In this document: piece after piece, positions 14,686 through 22,620 of the stretch
Layout: each line of letters opens with the position of its first letter
How positions within the stretch are numbered: position 1 is the stretch's first letter
DNA from: an uncultured Tissierellia bacterium
Lineage (GTDB): Bacteria > Bacillota > Clostridia > Tissierellales > Peptoniphilaceae
Direction of reading: 5' to 3'
Assembly: GCA_937923265.1 (NCBI GenBank)
Contig: CALAJY010000015.1
Location: 1 to 22,713, forward strand
Length of the DNA stretch: 22,713 nucleotides
The notes under the pieces: generated by a model
What the model was told of the DNA's origin: nothing
Seen by the model: the letters and a program-made list of their open reading frames with translations, nothing else
Databases searched by the model: none
Translations under genes and position numbers: made by a program

Positions 14686-17600
14686 TCTTTCCCTCCGATT
14701 TTGTAGATTTCTTAATTTCAAGAATTAATTTCAGGAGTCGATAGACATCCTTAATCTTATTGGCTGTGGATGCAATCTTAAATTTCGGCTTGTCCTGAAA
14801 ATCAAAGCTAAGAGGCCCTTCATAACGAGTTGAAATTTCCTTCAGGCTTTCCACTGAAAAATCTTCAAATTTATCATAATGAAGATTGATAAATCCTTCC
14901 TTTTCTACAATTCTGGTAAAGCCGATCTCGGTTGCCCACTTCTTAATGAGCACGATATCCATCACATTTACCACACTGGGTGGAACATCGCCGAAGCGAT
15001 CAATTAACTCCTCTATGATTGTACTATATTCCTCTTCGTTTTCAATTGCCGCAATCTTACGGTACATCATGATTTTGTCGGAAGTTTGAGGAATGTAGCT
15101 TTCCGGAATAAAGGCATCCACCTTCATTTCCACATTGATTTCCTCCAAACGCTGGCGGGTGTCCTCCCCCTTCGCCTTCGAAACCGCCTCTTCCAACAGC
15201 TTGAGATAGAGTTCGTAGCCGATGGATTCGATATGACCCGATTGGCTTTCTCCCAGGAGATTTCCCGCTCCCCGGAGTTGCAGGTCTCGCATGGCGATCT
15301 TATAACCCGATCCAAACTCGGTGAAGTCACGAATGGCTTTCAGGCGTTTCTCAGAGATTTCCGAGATGACCTTTTGCGGTTCATAGGTGAAATAGGCATA
15401 GGAATTTCGCTCGGACCGACCAATCCGTCCCTTTAACTGATAGAGCTGGGAGAGTCCCATGTGGTCGGCATTGGTCACAACCAGGGTGTTTACATTGGGA
15501 ATATCCATTCCCGTTTCGATGATGGTGGTGGAGAGCAAAATATCCACCTGCCCGGAAACAAAATCCTCCATCACGTTTTCCAACTCCATGGTGCTCATCT
15601 GTCCATGGGCAATGGCGATGCGGGCGTCAGGCACCAAGGCCTGCAGGTGCTCGGCGACGCTGTGGATATCATAGACACGATTATGGACAAAATAGACCTG
15701 TCCGCCTCGGTCCAGTTCCCGATTCAAGGCATCCCCGATCACCCTCGGATCATATTCCATTACGTAAGTCGTTGTCGGAATACGGTCTTCCGGCGGCTCC
15801 TCCAAGAGACTCATGTCCCGGATTCCGCTGAGGGAAAGCTGGAGGGTCCGGGGAATCGGCGTCGCCGATAAGGTGAGAACGTCCACATTCTCCCGAAGCT
15901 TCTTGATCTTTTCCTTATCCTTTACGCCAAAACGCTGCTCTTCATCAATGATGAGGAGGCCCAGGTCTTTAAAGTGAATGTCCTTGCTCAGCAGACGGTG
16001 GGTGCCCACAACGATGTCTACCGACCCCTCCTTTAGCGCTTCGACAATATGCTTTTGCTGGTCCTGCGTTTTAAACCGAGAGAGAAATTCGATCCGCGCA
16101 GGAAACTGCAAGAACCGTTCCACCATGGTCTGATAGTGCTGCTGGGTCAGGATGGTCGTCGGGCAGAGGAAGGCCACCTGCTTGCCGTCCATCATGGCTT
16201 TAAAGGCCGCCCGAAGTGCCACTTCCGTTTTCCCATAGCCCACATCTCCGCAGAGCAACCGGTCCATGGGCTTATCGGACTCCATGTCCTCCTTAATCTC
16301 GGAAATTGCCCGGAGCTGAGAGGGAGTCTCCTCGTAAGGAAAGGCTGCCTCAAAGTCATTTTGCCATTGACTGTCGGAAGCAAAGGCATACCCCTTCGCT
16401 TTGGATCGGTGGGCGTAGAGTTCCACCAAGTCCTCCGCAATGGCATCCACAGCCTTTTTGACCTTCTGCTTAGATTTTTCCCATTCGCTTCCCCCGAGGC
16501 CGGAGAGTCGCGGGGCCGCCCCATCTTTTCCGATGTATTTCGCGATGAGGTGCATCTCGTCGGTGGGCACAAAGAGGGTATCCCCTGCCTTATACAGAAT
16601 TTTTAGGTAGTCTTTCGTGACTCCCGCGATTTCCATGGTCTCCGTGCCCGCATACTCGCCGATTCCGTAGCTCTCGTGAACCACAAAGTCCCCGGGTTCC
16701 AGGTCCTGGTAATCGAGAAAATTGCGTTTCTTTTCCGTGCTGAAGCGTTTTTGCCGACGACGTTCCTTGCCGGTGATTTCGCTCATCGTCGTCACATAAA
16801 GACGCGTATCGGGATAGTGGAAGCCCGCATCCACCGAGAGATCCGAAAGATAGATCTTTCCTTCCTCCAAGGTCTCCAGATTCTCATCCGCAAGGGTGAA
16901 GCCCACATCGGCTTCTCGCAGGCGCATCTGAAGGGGAACAAAGCCCGCTCCCGCACAGATCAGGATTCGGTAGGATTGGCTCTGCCTCTGACGGAGCATC
17001 GCCACAAACTCCTCCCAGCGGCGGTTAAACCGATCCGCTTCCATGGACCGCATCCGGATCAAAACATCGGGACGAAACAAACCCAGCTGCTTCAGGATCT
17101 GCGTGATGTTAATGTTCACATAGGGTTTCAGATTCTGCAAAATCTTGGAAGGACCCTCCAGGAGATGGAGATGGCCTTCCAAAATCTCCCCTCGCTCCAG
17201 CAACCGTGTCATGGATTCTTCCATGGTTTTTTGCCGCGTCCGGGCGCCATCGAAGATGCGGGTCAGATCCTCAAAAACGACCAGACCCTCCGTGGGCAGA
17301 TAATCGTAAAGGTGGGCGTAGGCATCCCGCGGCAGATAGGGTGCGAAGAGGTCCGATTCCCCAATCTGCTTTTCCTCTTCCACCCGGTCCAACAATCCTT
17401 CAAACTTCTCCTGTCGTCGATCCACATCCAGGCCATAGTGAAAGGACTCGGAGGACTGGAAGAGTTCCTTCCGCAGGTTCTTGCAGACCTCCTCCACCGC
17501 ATCCTCCGAAAACTGCAGAGAGGTTGCCGGATGTATCGTAACCGTATCAATGGAGTCATGGGACCGCTGACTTTCGATGTCCAGGTGGCGAATGCTGTCC

Positions 17601-18199
17601 ACTTCGGTGTCAAAAAACTCAATCCGGAAGGCATCCTCACCAAACATGGGGTAGCAGTCCAAGATACCTCCGCGAACGGAGTACTGCCCCCGATGCTCAA
17701 CGGTTGTCACTCGTTCATACATCATCCGGTGAAGGCGAAGCACCAAATCCTCCATCTCCACCTCATCCCCCAGGGACAAAGAGAAGCCGGAAGCGGCAAA
17801 GTCCCTGGGCGGGGTAAGCCGTCGCCCCAGGGCGGAGAGCGTTGTCGTGACAAGAACCCGATCCCCCTGAGCAAGGCGGCTCATCGCCTGAATCTGTGTT
17901 CCCAAGGCCGGGGTGGAGGAAGAATCCGTGTGGAAAAATTGAAGCTCCTCCTCCTCAAAACAAAGGGCCCGATCGGGCAGAAAATCGTTGATCTGATTTG
18001 CCAGTTCTCGAGCTCGTCGTTGGTTTTCACACACCACAAGAACAGGCCGTTTCAGGTTCTCTGAGAGGGAGAGAATCAAATGGCCTGTACTCTGTGGAAT
18101 TAATCCGTGTAGATAAATTTTGTTTGCCCCGCGGAGAATCTCCTCGGCCATTCTGGCGTATTGGGGATCTCCCAGGTAAAGATTCGTAAAATAGCTCAT
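14663..18199 (-). CDS. mfd: Transcription-repair coupling factor
   Basis: 1178 residues. Mfd displaces stalled RNA polymerase and recruits UvrA to lesions. Domains in order are an N-terminal UvrB-homology region, a CarD-like RNA polymerase-interacting domain (about 498-565, with LEPGDFVVHESYGIG), a RecG-like translocase motor, and a C-terminal TRCF domain with the INVEMKVDAFIPESYI region. The motor has Walker A GDVGYGKTE (651-659), DEEQRF (752-757), TLSATPIPRTL and the RIGRSERNSYAY motif. The start is the ATG that overlaps the pth stop as ATGA, implying coupled translation. A TTG four codons earlier has a Shine-Dalgarno sequence too close and is less likely. The pth-mfd order is conserved in Firmicutes. 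Length and motifs are normal. Confidence 0.97.
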   Translation of the reverse strand: MSYFTNLYLGDPQYARMAEEILRGANKIYLHGLIPQSTGHLILSLSENLKRPVLVVCENQRRARELANQINDFLPDRALCFEEEELQFFHTDSSSTPALGTQIQAMSRLAQGDRVLVTTTLSALGRRLTPPRDFAASGFSLSLGDEVEMEDLVLRLHRMMYERVTTVEHRGQYSVRGGILDCYPMFGEDAFRIEFFDTEVDSIRHLDIESQRSHDSIDTVTIHPATSLQFSEDAVEEVCKNLRKELFQSSESFHYGLDVDRRQEKFEGLLDRVEEEKQIGESDLFAPYLPRDAYAHLYDYLPTEGLVVFEDLTRIFDGARTRQKTMEESMTRLLERGEILEGHLHLLEGPSKILQNLKPYVNINITQILKQLGLFRPDVLIRMRSMEADRFNRRWEEFVAMLRQRQSQSYRILICAGAGFVPLQMRLREADVGFTLADENLETLEEGKIYLSDLSVDAGFHYPDTRLYVTTMSEITGKERRRQKRFSTEKKRNFLDYQDLEPGDFVVHESYGIGEYAGTETMEIAGVTKDYLKILYKAGDTLFVPTDEMHLIAKYIGKDGAAPRLSGLGGSEWEKSKQKVKKAVDAIAEDLVELYAHRSKAKGYAFASDSQWQNDFEAAFPYEETPSQLRAISEIKEDMESDKPMDRLLCGDVGYGKTEVALRAAFKAMMDGKQVAFLCPTTILTQQHYQTMVERFLQFPARIEFLSRFKTQDQQKHIVEALKEGSVDIVVGTHRLLSKDIHFKDLGLLIIDEEQRFGVKDKEKIKKLRENVDVLTLSATPIPRTLQLSLSGIRDMSLLEEPPEDRIPTTTYVMEYDPRVIGDALNRELDRGGQVYFVHNRVYDIHSVAEHLQALVPDARIAIAHGQMSTMELENVMEDFVSGQVDILLSTTIIETGMDIPNVNTLVVTNADHMGLSQLYQLKGRIGRSERNSYAYFTYEPQKVISEISEKRLKAIRDFTEFGSGYKIAMRDLQLRGAGNLLGESQSGHIESIGYELYLKLLEEAVSKAKGEDTRQRLEEINVEMKVDAFIPESYIPQTSDKIMMYRKIAAIENEEEYSTIIEELIDRFGDVPPSVVNVMDIVLIKKWATEIGFTRIVEKEGFINLHYDKFEDFSVESLKEISTRYEGPLSFDFQDKPKFKIASTANKIKDVYRLLKLILEIKKSTKSEGKNEKEQHD

Positions 18200-18882
18200 T
18201 GGTCGCCACAACGCTCCGCCGACTTTCGAAAGGCGTCCTGTTCTTTCCGTAATTTATTCTCCTTACGAGCTTCCGCTAACTCTTCCGCACTGAGCTTTGG
18301 CAGCTTCGACGCCTTCCACCCATTCCATCGGTTCATGGCAAAATCCATGTCCCGATGAAGAATTTCCATGGTGGCTTGCACGGCCGCTTCGATTTCTTCG
18401 TTGATGATGGGAAGTTCTTCTTCGGAAAAACGGGAGAGGACAAAGTCCGCCAGGTCCATTCGAGCAGGCCTTCTTCCCACGGCAAGCTTGATGCGGGGGA
18501 AATTGTGAGACCCAATCTCTCTTGCCACGGATTTCAATCCGTTATGCGTTCCGGCCGACCCGGTTTTCCGCAGACGAATGGTTCCCAAGGCAATGTCAAT
18601 ATCATCACAGAGGAGGAGCATCTCTTCGGGTTGCCAATGGTAGTAGGAAAGAATCGGCTGCAGTGCTCGACCGGAGTCATTCATATACGTGAGTGGCTTT
18701 ACCAGAATCAGCTTTTGGTCCCCCACTTTTCCCTCCGCAAGAGAGGCGTTCCATTTTTCCTTTGTGAAGGAAATCCCTAATTCATCCGCCAGAGCATCCA
18801 GGGTCATAAAGCCCATGTTATGCCGAGTCTGCTCATAGCGGGCGCCGGGATTTCCCAGACCGGCGAGGACATGAAGGCTCAT
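18196..18882 (-). CDS. pth: Peptidyl-tRNA hydrolase
   Basis: 228 residues. It recycles peptidyl-tRNA released by stalled ribosomes. GLGNPG (8-13) is followed by the catalytic His21 in TRHNMGF. MNDSG (67-71) and LCDDIDIALG (91-100) carry the conserved Asn and Asp residues, and GSAGTHNGLKS (108-118) is the signature loop. The core should end near residue 187. The remaining 40 or so residues are a charged, probably helical extension (LSAEELAEARKE onward) not found in typical Pth proteins of about 190 residues. Both ends are in 4-bp ATGA overlaps: its start with the prs stop and its stop with the mfd start. The three genes are therefore probably translationally coupled. Confidence 0.95.
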   Translation of the reverse strand: MSLHVLAGLGNPGARYEQTRHNMGFMTLDALADELGISFTKEKWNASLAEGKVGDQKLILVKPLTYMNDSGRALQPILSYYHWQPEEMLLLCDDIDIALGTIRLRKTGSAGTHNGLKSVAREIGSHNFPRIKLAVGRRPARMDLADFVLSRFSEEELPIINEEIEAAVQATMEILHRDMDFAMNRWNGWKASKLPKLSAEELAEARKENKLRKEQDAFRKSAERCGDQ

Positions 18883-19832
18883 CGAGTAAAGAGGTCGCTC
18901 ACGGATTTGTGGCTATGAATCCGGCGGATAGCTTCTGCCAGCAAGGGAGCGATGCTCATAACCACCATCTTGTCCGTCTTATGGGCTTCATCCAGCTGGA
19001 TGGAATCGGTAACCACACACTTCTTCACTTCGGATTCCTCGATCTTCTTGCAGGCATCCCCACTGAGAATCGCATGGGAAGCGGTGATATAAACTTCCTT
19101 TGCTCCTTCTTTGATGAGATAGTTTGCGGCATTGGTGATGGTGCCAGCGGTATCGATAATATCGTCAATAATAATGCATCTCTTGTTTTTAATCTCTCCG
19201 ATAATATCCACTACCGTAGACACGTTAGGCTTGGGTCGAACTTTTTCAATGATGGCAATGGGTAAATCCAGCAAGTGGGAAAAGGCACGAGCTCGGGTGA
19301 CCCCACCCAGATCCGGAGAAACCACACACCATTCCTCGGGATTTTCCTTGACCAAGGGTTGGAAATAATCGGCCAGGAGACGGCCACCCTGGAAATGGTC
19401 CACCGGGATATCGAAATAGCCCTGAATCTGTCCGGCATGCAGGTCCAGCGTTACCACCCGATCTACCCCGGCCGTAGTCAGAATGTCTGCGACCAATTTC
19501 GCGGTGATCGGCTCACGACCGCTGGTCTTTCGATCCTGCCGTGCATAGCCGTAATAGGGCATCACCAGGTTAATCGAGGCGACGGAGGCACGTTTCAGCG
19601 CATCCGCCACAATCAATACTTCCATAAGATGATCATTGACTGGCTGTGAAGTAGGCTGTACTAAGAAGACGTCGTAGCCACGAACAGTCTCATCAATCTT
19701 CACACTGATTTCACCGTCCGAGAACCTTCCTACGGACATATCTCCCAGCTTTATTCCCAGTTCATCACAAATGGCTTCCGCCAAGGGGCGATTTGCTGAA
19801 CCGGAAAAAATCTTCATTCCTACACTAGACAT
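18879..19832 (-). CDS. prs: Ribose-phosphate pyrophosphokinase (PRPP synthetase)
   Basis: 317 residues, the standard class I length. It makes PRPP from ribose-5-phosphate and ATP for nucleotide, histidine and tryptophan synthesis. YGYARQDRKTSGREPITAKL (94-113) is the ATP flexible-loop region. DLHAGQIQGYF (130-140) is the family signature, and CIIIDDIIDTAGTI (219-232) is the PRPP-binding loop. AGGAGG four bases upstream supports the start. glmU ends 18 bp upstream and pth begins in a 4-bp overlap. The glmU-prs-pth-mfd order is a long-standing Firmicutes arrangement. Nothing abnormal was seen. Confidence 0.97.
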   Translation of the reverse strand: MSSVGMKIFSGSANRPLAEAICDELGIKLGDMSVGRFSDGEISVKIDETVRGYDVFLVQPTSQPVNDHLMEVLIVADALKRASVASINLVMPYYGYARQDRKTSGREPITAKLVADILTTAGVDRVVTLDLHAGQIQGYFDIPVDHFQGGRLLADYFQPLVKENPEEWCVVSPDLGGVTRARAFSHLLDLPIAIIEKVRPKPNVSTVVDIIGEIKNKRCIIIDDIIDTAGTITNAANYLIKEGAKEVYITASHAILSGDACKKIEESEVKKCVVTDSIQLDEAHKTDKMVVMSIAPLLAEAIRRIHSHKSVSDLFTR

Positions 19833-19850
19833 GCTTCCTCCTCTTCCTCC

Positions 19851-20933
19851 TTATAACAATCCCGCATCTTTCTTTCGCTTTACGTATCCCGAAATTGTCT
19901 TTTGTTCGCTCCGCTCTACCGCCAGAGCACCCTCTTCAACCTTCTTTGTAATCGTCGATCCTGCAGCCACAAAACCCTCATCCTCCACCGTGACCGGTGC
20001 CACGAGGTTCGCATTTGAGCCGAGGAAGGCGTCATTACCTACCGTTGTTCGATGTTTCTTCTTGCCATCATAGTTGCAGAAAATCACGCCGCAGCTGATG
20101 TTCACATTGCTGCCCACATCCGCATCCCCGATATAGGCAAGATGACCCGCCTTGGTCCCCTGGCCCAGGCTTGCCTTCTTCACTTCCACAAAGTTCCCAA
20201 TATGAACCCCTTTGCCCAGGTGTGCTTGGGGGCGCAGGTGGGAATAGGGCCCAATATCCGCCCCTTCTTCCATCGTCGAAGACTCAATCAAAGAGGAATA
20301 AATGCGACAGCGCGGTCCGATCTCGGAATCCTTGATCACCGAACCATGAGAGACGAACACCTCATCCCCCAGCACGGTTTCTCCGAGGACTTTCACATCC
20401 CCCTCCAGGTAGGAAAACTTTCCGATCTTCGCGAAAGGAGAAATCTCGATGCGCTCCGGGTCATCCAGGCGAACGCCCTCTTCCATCCAGTGTTTATTGA
20501 TGCGAAGTCGGAGAAGGCGGAGGACCTGAGCCAAACTCGCCATGTCCAGCACTCCCGGGAAAGAGAGTGCAAAGGTATCTTCTTTCTCAAGTTGAAGATC
20601 CTGCTTCTCTGTCCACTGCTCAAAACTTTCATTCCCCGGTTCTTCTTCACTGAGCAAGCCAATCACATTGCCATAGCAATCCTGCAGGGCTCTTTTTCCG
20701 GAAGCTAACCAATTTTGCCAATCCTCTTTGCTTAACCCACAGGCCGCGGTCGAAACCACCACTTTCGGATTATGGGAAGAATTCGTCTCCCGAGCAGCAG
20801 AAAAATCCGCTTGTTTCAAAGCGGACTCCACCAACTCTCTTTGCGAGCAACCCAGTAAATCGGTCAATGCTCTCTTCTCTTCCTTCTCGTAGGCTAAAAC
20901 AAAAGCGGATGCAAGGATCTGAAATCTTGTCAT
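19851..20933 (-). CDS. glmU: GlmU-like glucosamine-1-phosphate N-acetyltransferase with a shortened, degenerate uridylyltransferase domain
   Basis: 360 residues, against about 456 for typical bifunctional GlmU. The C-terminal left-handed beta-helix is complete. Arg234, Lys252, His264, Tyr267, Asn278, Asn287, Tyr288, Lys293, Ser306, Ala324 and Arg341 match E. coli Arg333, Lys351, His363, Tyr366, Asn377, Asn386, Tyr387, Lys392, Ser405, Ala423 and Arg440 with a constant offset of 99. It should acetylate glucosamine-1-phosphate. The linker (RINKHWMEEGVRLDDP) is GlmU-like. The N-terminal LAAGxGTRM loop is absent: residues 5-14 read QILASAFVLA. The central GDxPLL region seems deleted, and the GVN metal-ligand motif reads GVL. 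No second start upstream can restore it, because an in-frame stop lies upstream within the divergent promoter region. The UTP step is probably lost. The start has AAGGG six bases upstream. Confidence 0.9.
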   Translation of the reverse strand: MTRFQILASAFVLAYEKEEKRALTDLLGCSQRELVESALKQADFSAARETNSSHNPKVVVSTAACGLSKEDWQNWLASGKRALQDCYGNVIGLLSEEEPGNESFEQWTEKQDLQLEKEDTFALSFPGVLDMASLAQVLRLLRLRINKHWMEEGVRLDDPERIEISPFAKIGKFSYLEGDVKVLGETVLGDEVFVSHGSVIKDSEIGPRCRIYSSLIESSTMEEGADIGPYSHLRPQAHLGKGVHIGNFVEVKKASLGQGTKAGHLAYIGDADVGSNVNISCGVIFCNYDGKKKHRTTVGNDAFLGSNANLVAPVTVEDEGFVAAGSTITKKVEEGALAVERSEQKTISGYVKRKKDAGLL

Positions 20934-20987
20934 TATAATCCCTTCTTTGCTTTCTGCTTCTTTTCCTTTTTATAAGGCTACGCTATC

Positions 20988-20993
20988 ATTATA
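20988..20993 (-). promoter_or_regulatory. -10 box for the glmU operon
   Basis: A perfect TATAAT on the minus strand, 54 bp upstream of the glmU start. The -35 position (about 17 bp further) has no good TTGACA match and would lie over the divergent murC -10 box. Confidence 0.5.
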
Positions 20994-21010
20994 CACAAAG
21001 AATTGAGTTA

Positions 21011-21019
21011 TGGTATACT
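21011..21019 (+). promoter_or_regulatory. Extended -10 promoter for murC
   Basis: The plus strand reads TGGTATACT, a TGn extension plus a 5/6 -10 hexamer, about 58 bp upstream of the murC start. The -35 region has no clear hexamer and would lie over the opposing glmU -10 box. Confidence 0.55.
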
Positions 21020-21077
21020 GATTGACCGGGTAAGAAAGAAAAGACGCTGGTTCCTATCCATAACGTTAGGAGGTTTC

Positions 21078-22469
21078 ATGATGGAGTTTCACCTGGAAGA
21101 AAATTCCTCAAAAAAAATACATTTCATGGGCATTGGCGGTTGTAGCATGTCGGGAATCGCAGAGCTCATGTTCGACCATGGCTATCAAGTGAGCGGCTCC
21201 GATCGCGAGAGGGGAAAATATACCAAGCATCTGGAAAAAATCGGCATTCCCATCGCCTATCAACAGACCGCTGACAACATTAAAGACCAAGACCTGTTCA
21301 TCTACACCGATGCCATCCCCGAAAGCTCGGAAGAATTGCAAACCGCTCGAAAAACAGGAAAGCCTTGCCTGAGCCGAGGACAATTTTTGGGCACAATCAT
21401 GAAGAACTATGATCGCTCCATCTCGGTTTCCGGCTCCCACGGAAAGTCCACAACGACTTCCATGATCACGGAAATTCTGATGGATTCCAAGCAGGATGCG
21501 ACTATTCTTTTGGGGGGCTCCTTTGACGGAATCGAGGGCAATGTCCATACGGGCTCCGGCGATCTGTTTTTGGCAGAGGGCTGTGAGTTTAAGGGAAATA
21601 TTCGTTATTATTTCCCTCGGCTGGCCATCGTCCTGAACATTGATGAGGATCATTTGGACTATTATCGGAACCTGGATGATATCGTTCATGCATTCTCCGA
21701 CTACATGGAAAATCTATCCGAGTCATCCATTGCCGTTCTCAACTTTGATGATCCGAACTGCAAAAAAATCGCAAGTTCGGTAAAGGGTAAGGTCGTCTCC
21801 TATGGAATGGGCTCCGACCAGGTGGACTATTATGCCCATAGTATTACCTTTGATGAGAAGGGCCACCCTTCCTTTGACGTGACCCTGCCCAACGGCCAAA
21901 ATGAGAGTTTTCATTTGCAAATCATCGGTCGTTACAATGTTTATAATGCCACCGCGGCGATTGCTGCCATGGATCAAATGGGCGTCGGAATGAAAGAGAT
22001 TCAAAAGGGAATTGCCGCATACCAGTCTCTCCACCGTCGGATGGAACTCATTGGGCAGTTCCGGCAGGCGGACATCCTGACGGATTATGGCCACCATCCC
22101 AAGGAGATTCAAGCCACCTTGGATGCCCTGGCGGAACACAAGAAGAATCGTCTCATCTGTGTCTTCCAGCCCTTCACCTACTCTCGGACCCGCACCTTGA
22201 TGGATCAGTTCGCCACCGCCTTTGCTTCCGCCGACGAAGTGATCGTTACCAAAATTTTGGGAGGCAGAGAAGTGGATGATGGCAGCGTTCACTCGGAAGA
22301 ATTAGTGGACCGTCTAAAAAAGAATGGTGTGAAGGCGCACTATTGCGAGACCTTTGATGATTGCCAGGCGCTTCTTTCTGAGATCCTTCAGCCGGAGGAT
22401 CTGGTCATGACCACGGGATGTGGCAACATCGATCAACTCGCCCATCAGCTGGTGCAAGCCGATAAATAG
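21078..22469 (+). CDS. murC: UDP-N-acetylmuramate--L-alanine ligase
   Basis: About 462 residues. It adds L-alanine to UDP-MurNAc in the cytoplasm, using ATP. Numbering is from the second ATG. The N-terminal UDP-binding motif MGIGGCSMSGIAELM is at 16-30. The ATP loop reads GSHGKSTTT (118-126), where most MurC proteins have GTHGKT. NIDEDHLDYY (186-195) is the central-domain signature, followed by IGRYNVYNATAAIA, RRMELIG and DYGHHPKEI. The EGCEF segment resembles clostridial MurC (EACEY). A long in-frame TTG start at 21003 lies inside the promoter and is rejected. AGGAGG (21068-21073) precedes tandem ATGs at 4 and 7 nt; the second (21081) is better spaced. It is the only plus-strand gene, divergent from glmU, and ends at a strong terminator. 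Confidence 0.95.
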   Translation: MMEFHLEENSSKKIHFMGIGGCSMSGIAELMFDHGYQVSGSDRERGKYTKHLEKIGIPIAYQQTADNIKDQDLFIYTDAIPESSEELQTARKTGKPCLSRGQFLGTIMKNYDRSISVSGSHGKSTTTSMITEILMDSKQDATILLGGSFDGIEGNVHTGSGDLFLAEGCEFKGNIRYYFPRLAIVLNIDEDHLDYYRNLDDIVHAFSDYMENLSESSIAVLNFDDPNCKKIASSVKGKVVSYGMGSDQVDYYAHSITFDEKGHPSFDVTLPNGQNESFHLQIIGRYNVYNATAAIAAMDQMGVGMKEIQKGIAAYQSLHRRMELIGQFRQADILTDYGHHPKEIQATLDALAEHKKNRLICVFQPFTYSRTRTLMDQFATAFASADEVIVTKILGGREVDDGSVHSEELVDRLKKNGVKAHYCETFDDCQALLSEILQPEDLVMTTGCGNIDQLAHQLVQADK

Positions 22470-22489
22470 TGACTCGAATAAACGAAGGT

Positions 22490-22529
22490 AAGGCTTCTCC
22501 GGGTTCATCGCCCGGGGAAGCCTTTTTTT
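22490..22529 (+). terminator. Rho-independent terminator after murC
   Basis: AAGGCTTCTCCGGG pairs with CCCGGGGAAGCCTT (one T-G wobble) around a 7-nt loop and is followed by a run of seven T. It starts 20 bp beyond the murC stop. Confidence 0.93.
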
Positions 22530-22620
22530 GCCGATAAAAAAAGCGGGCATGAATCCATGAACCGATTTCTTAAGCCGTGTTCAGGCAAATTCGTAGAAAT
22601 GCGGTTATCTCAAACCGGTT

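Noticed and set aside
16676..18064. 462-codon open frame on the plus strand opposite mfd
   Set aside because: It is a shadow of the GC-biased mfd coding sequence; composition is odd (His/Gln/Arg-rich) and there is no initiation signal.
21003..21077. TTG start extending murC upstream
   Set aside because: It lies in the promoter region, upstream of the predicted transcription start, and AGGAGG at 21068-21073 fixes the ATG start.
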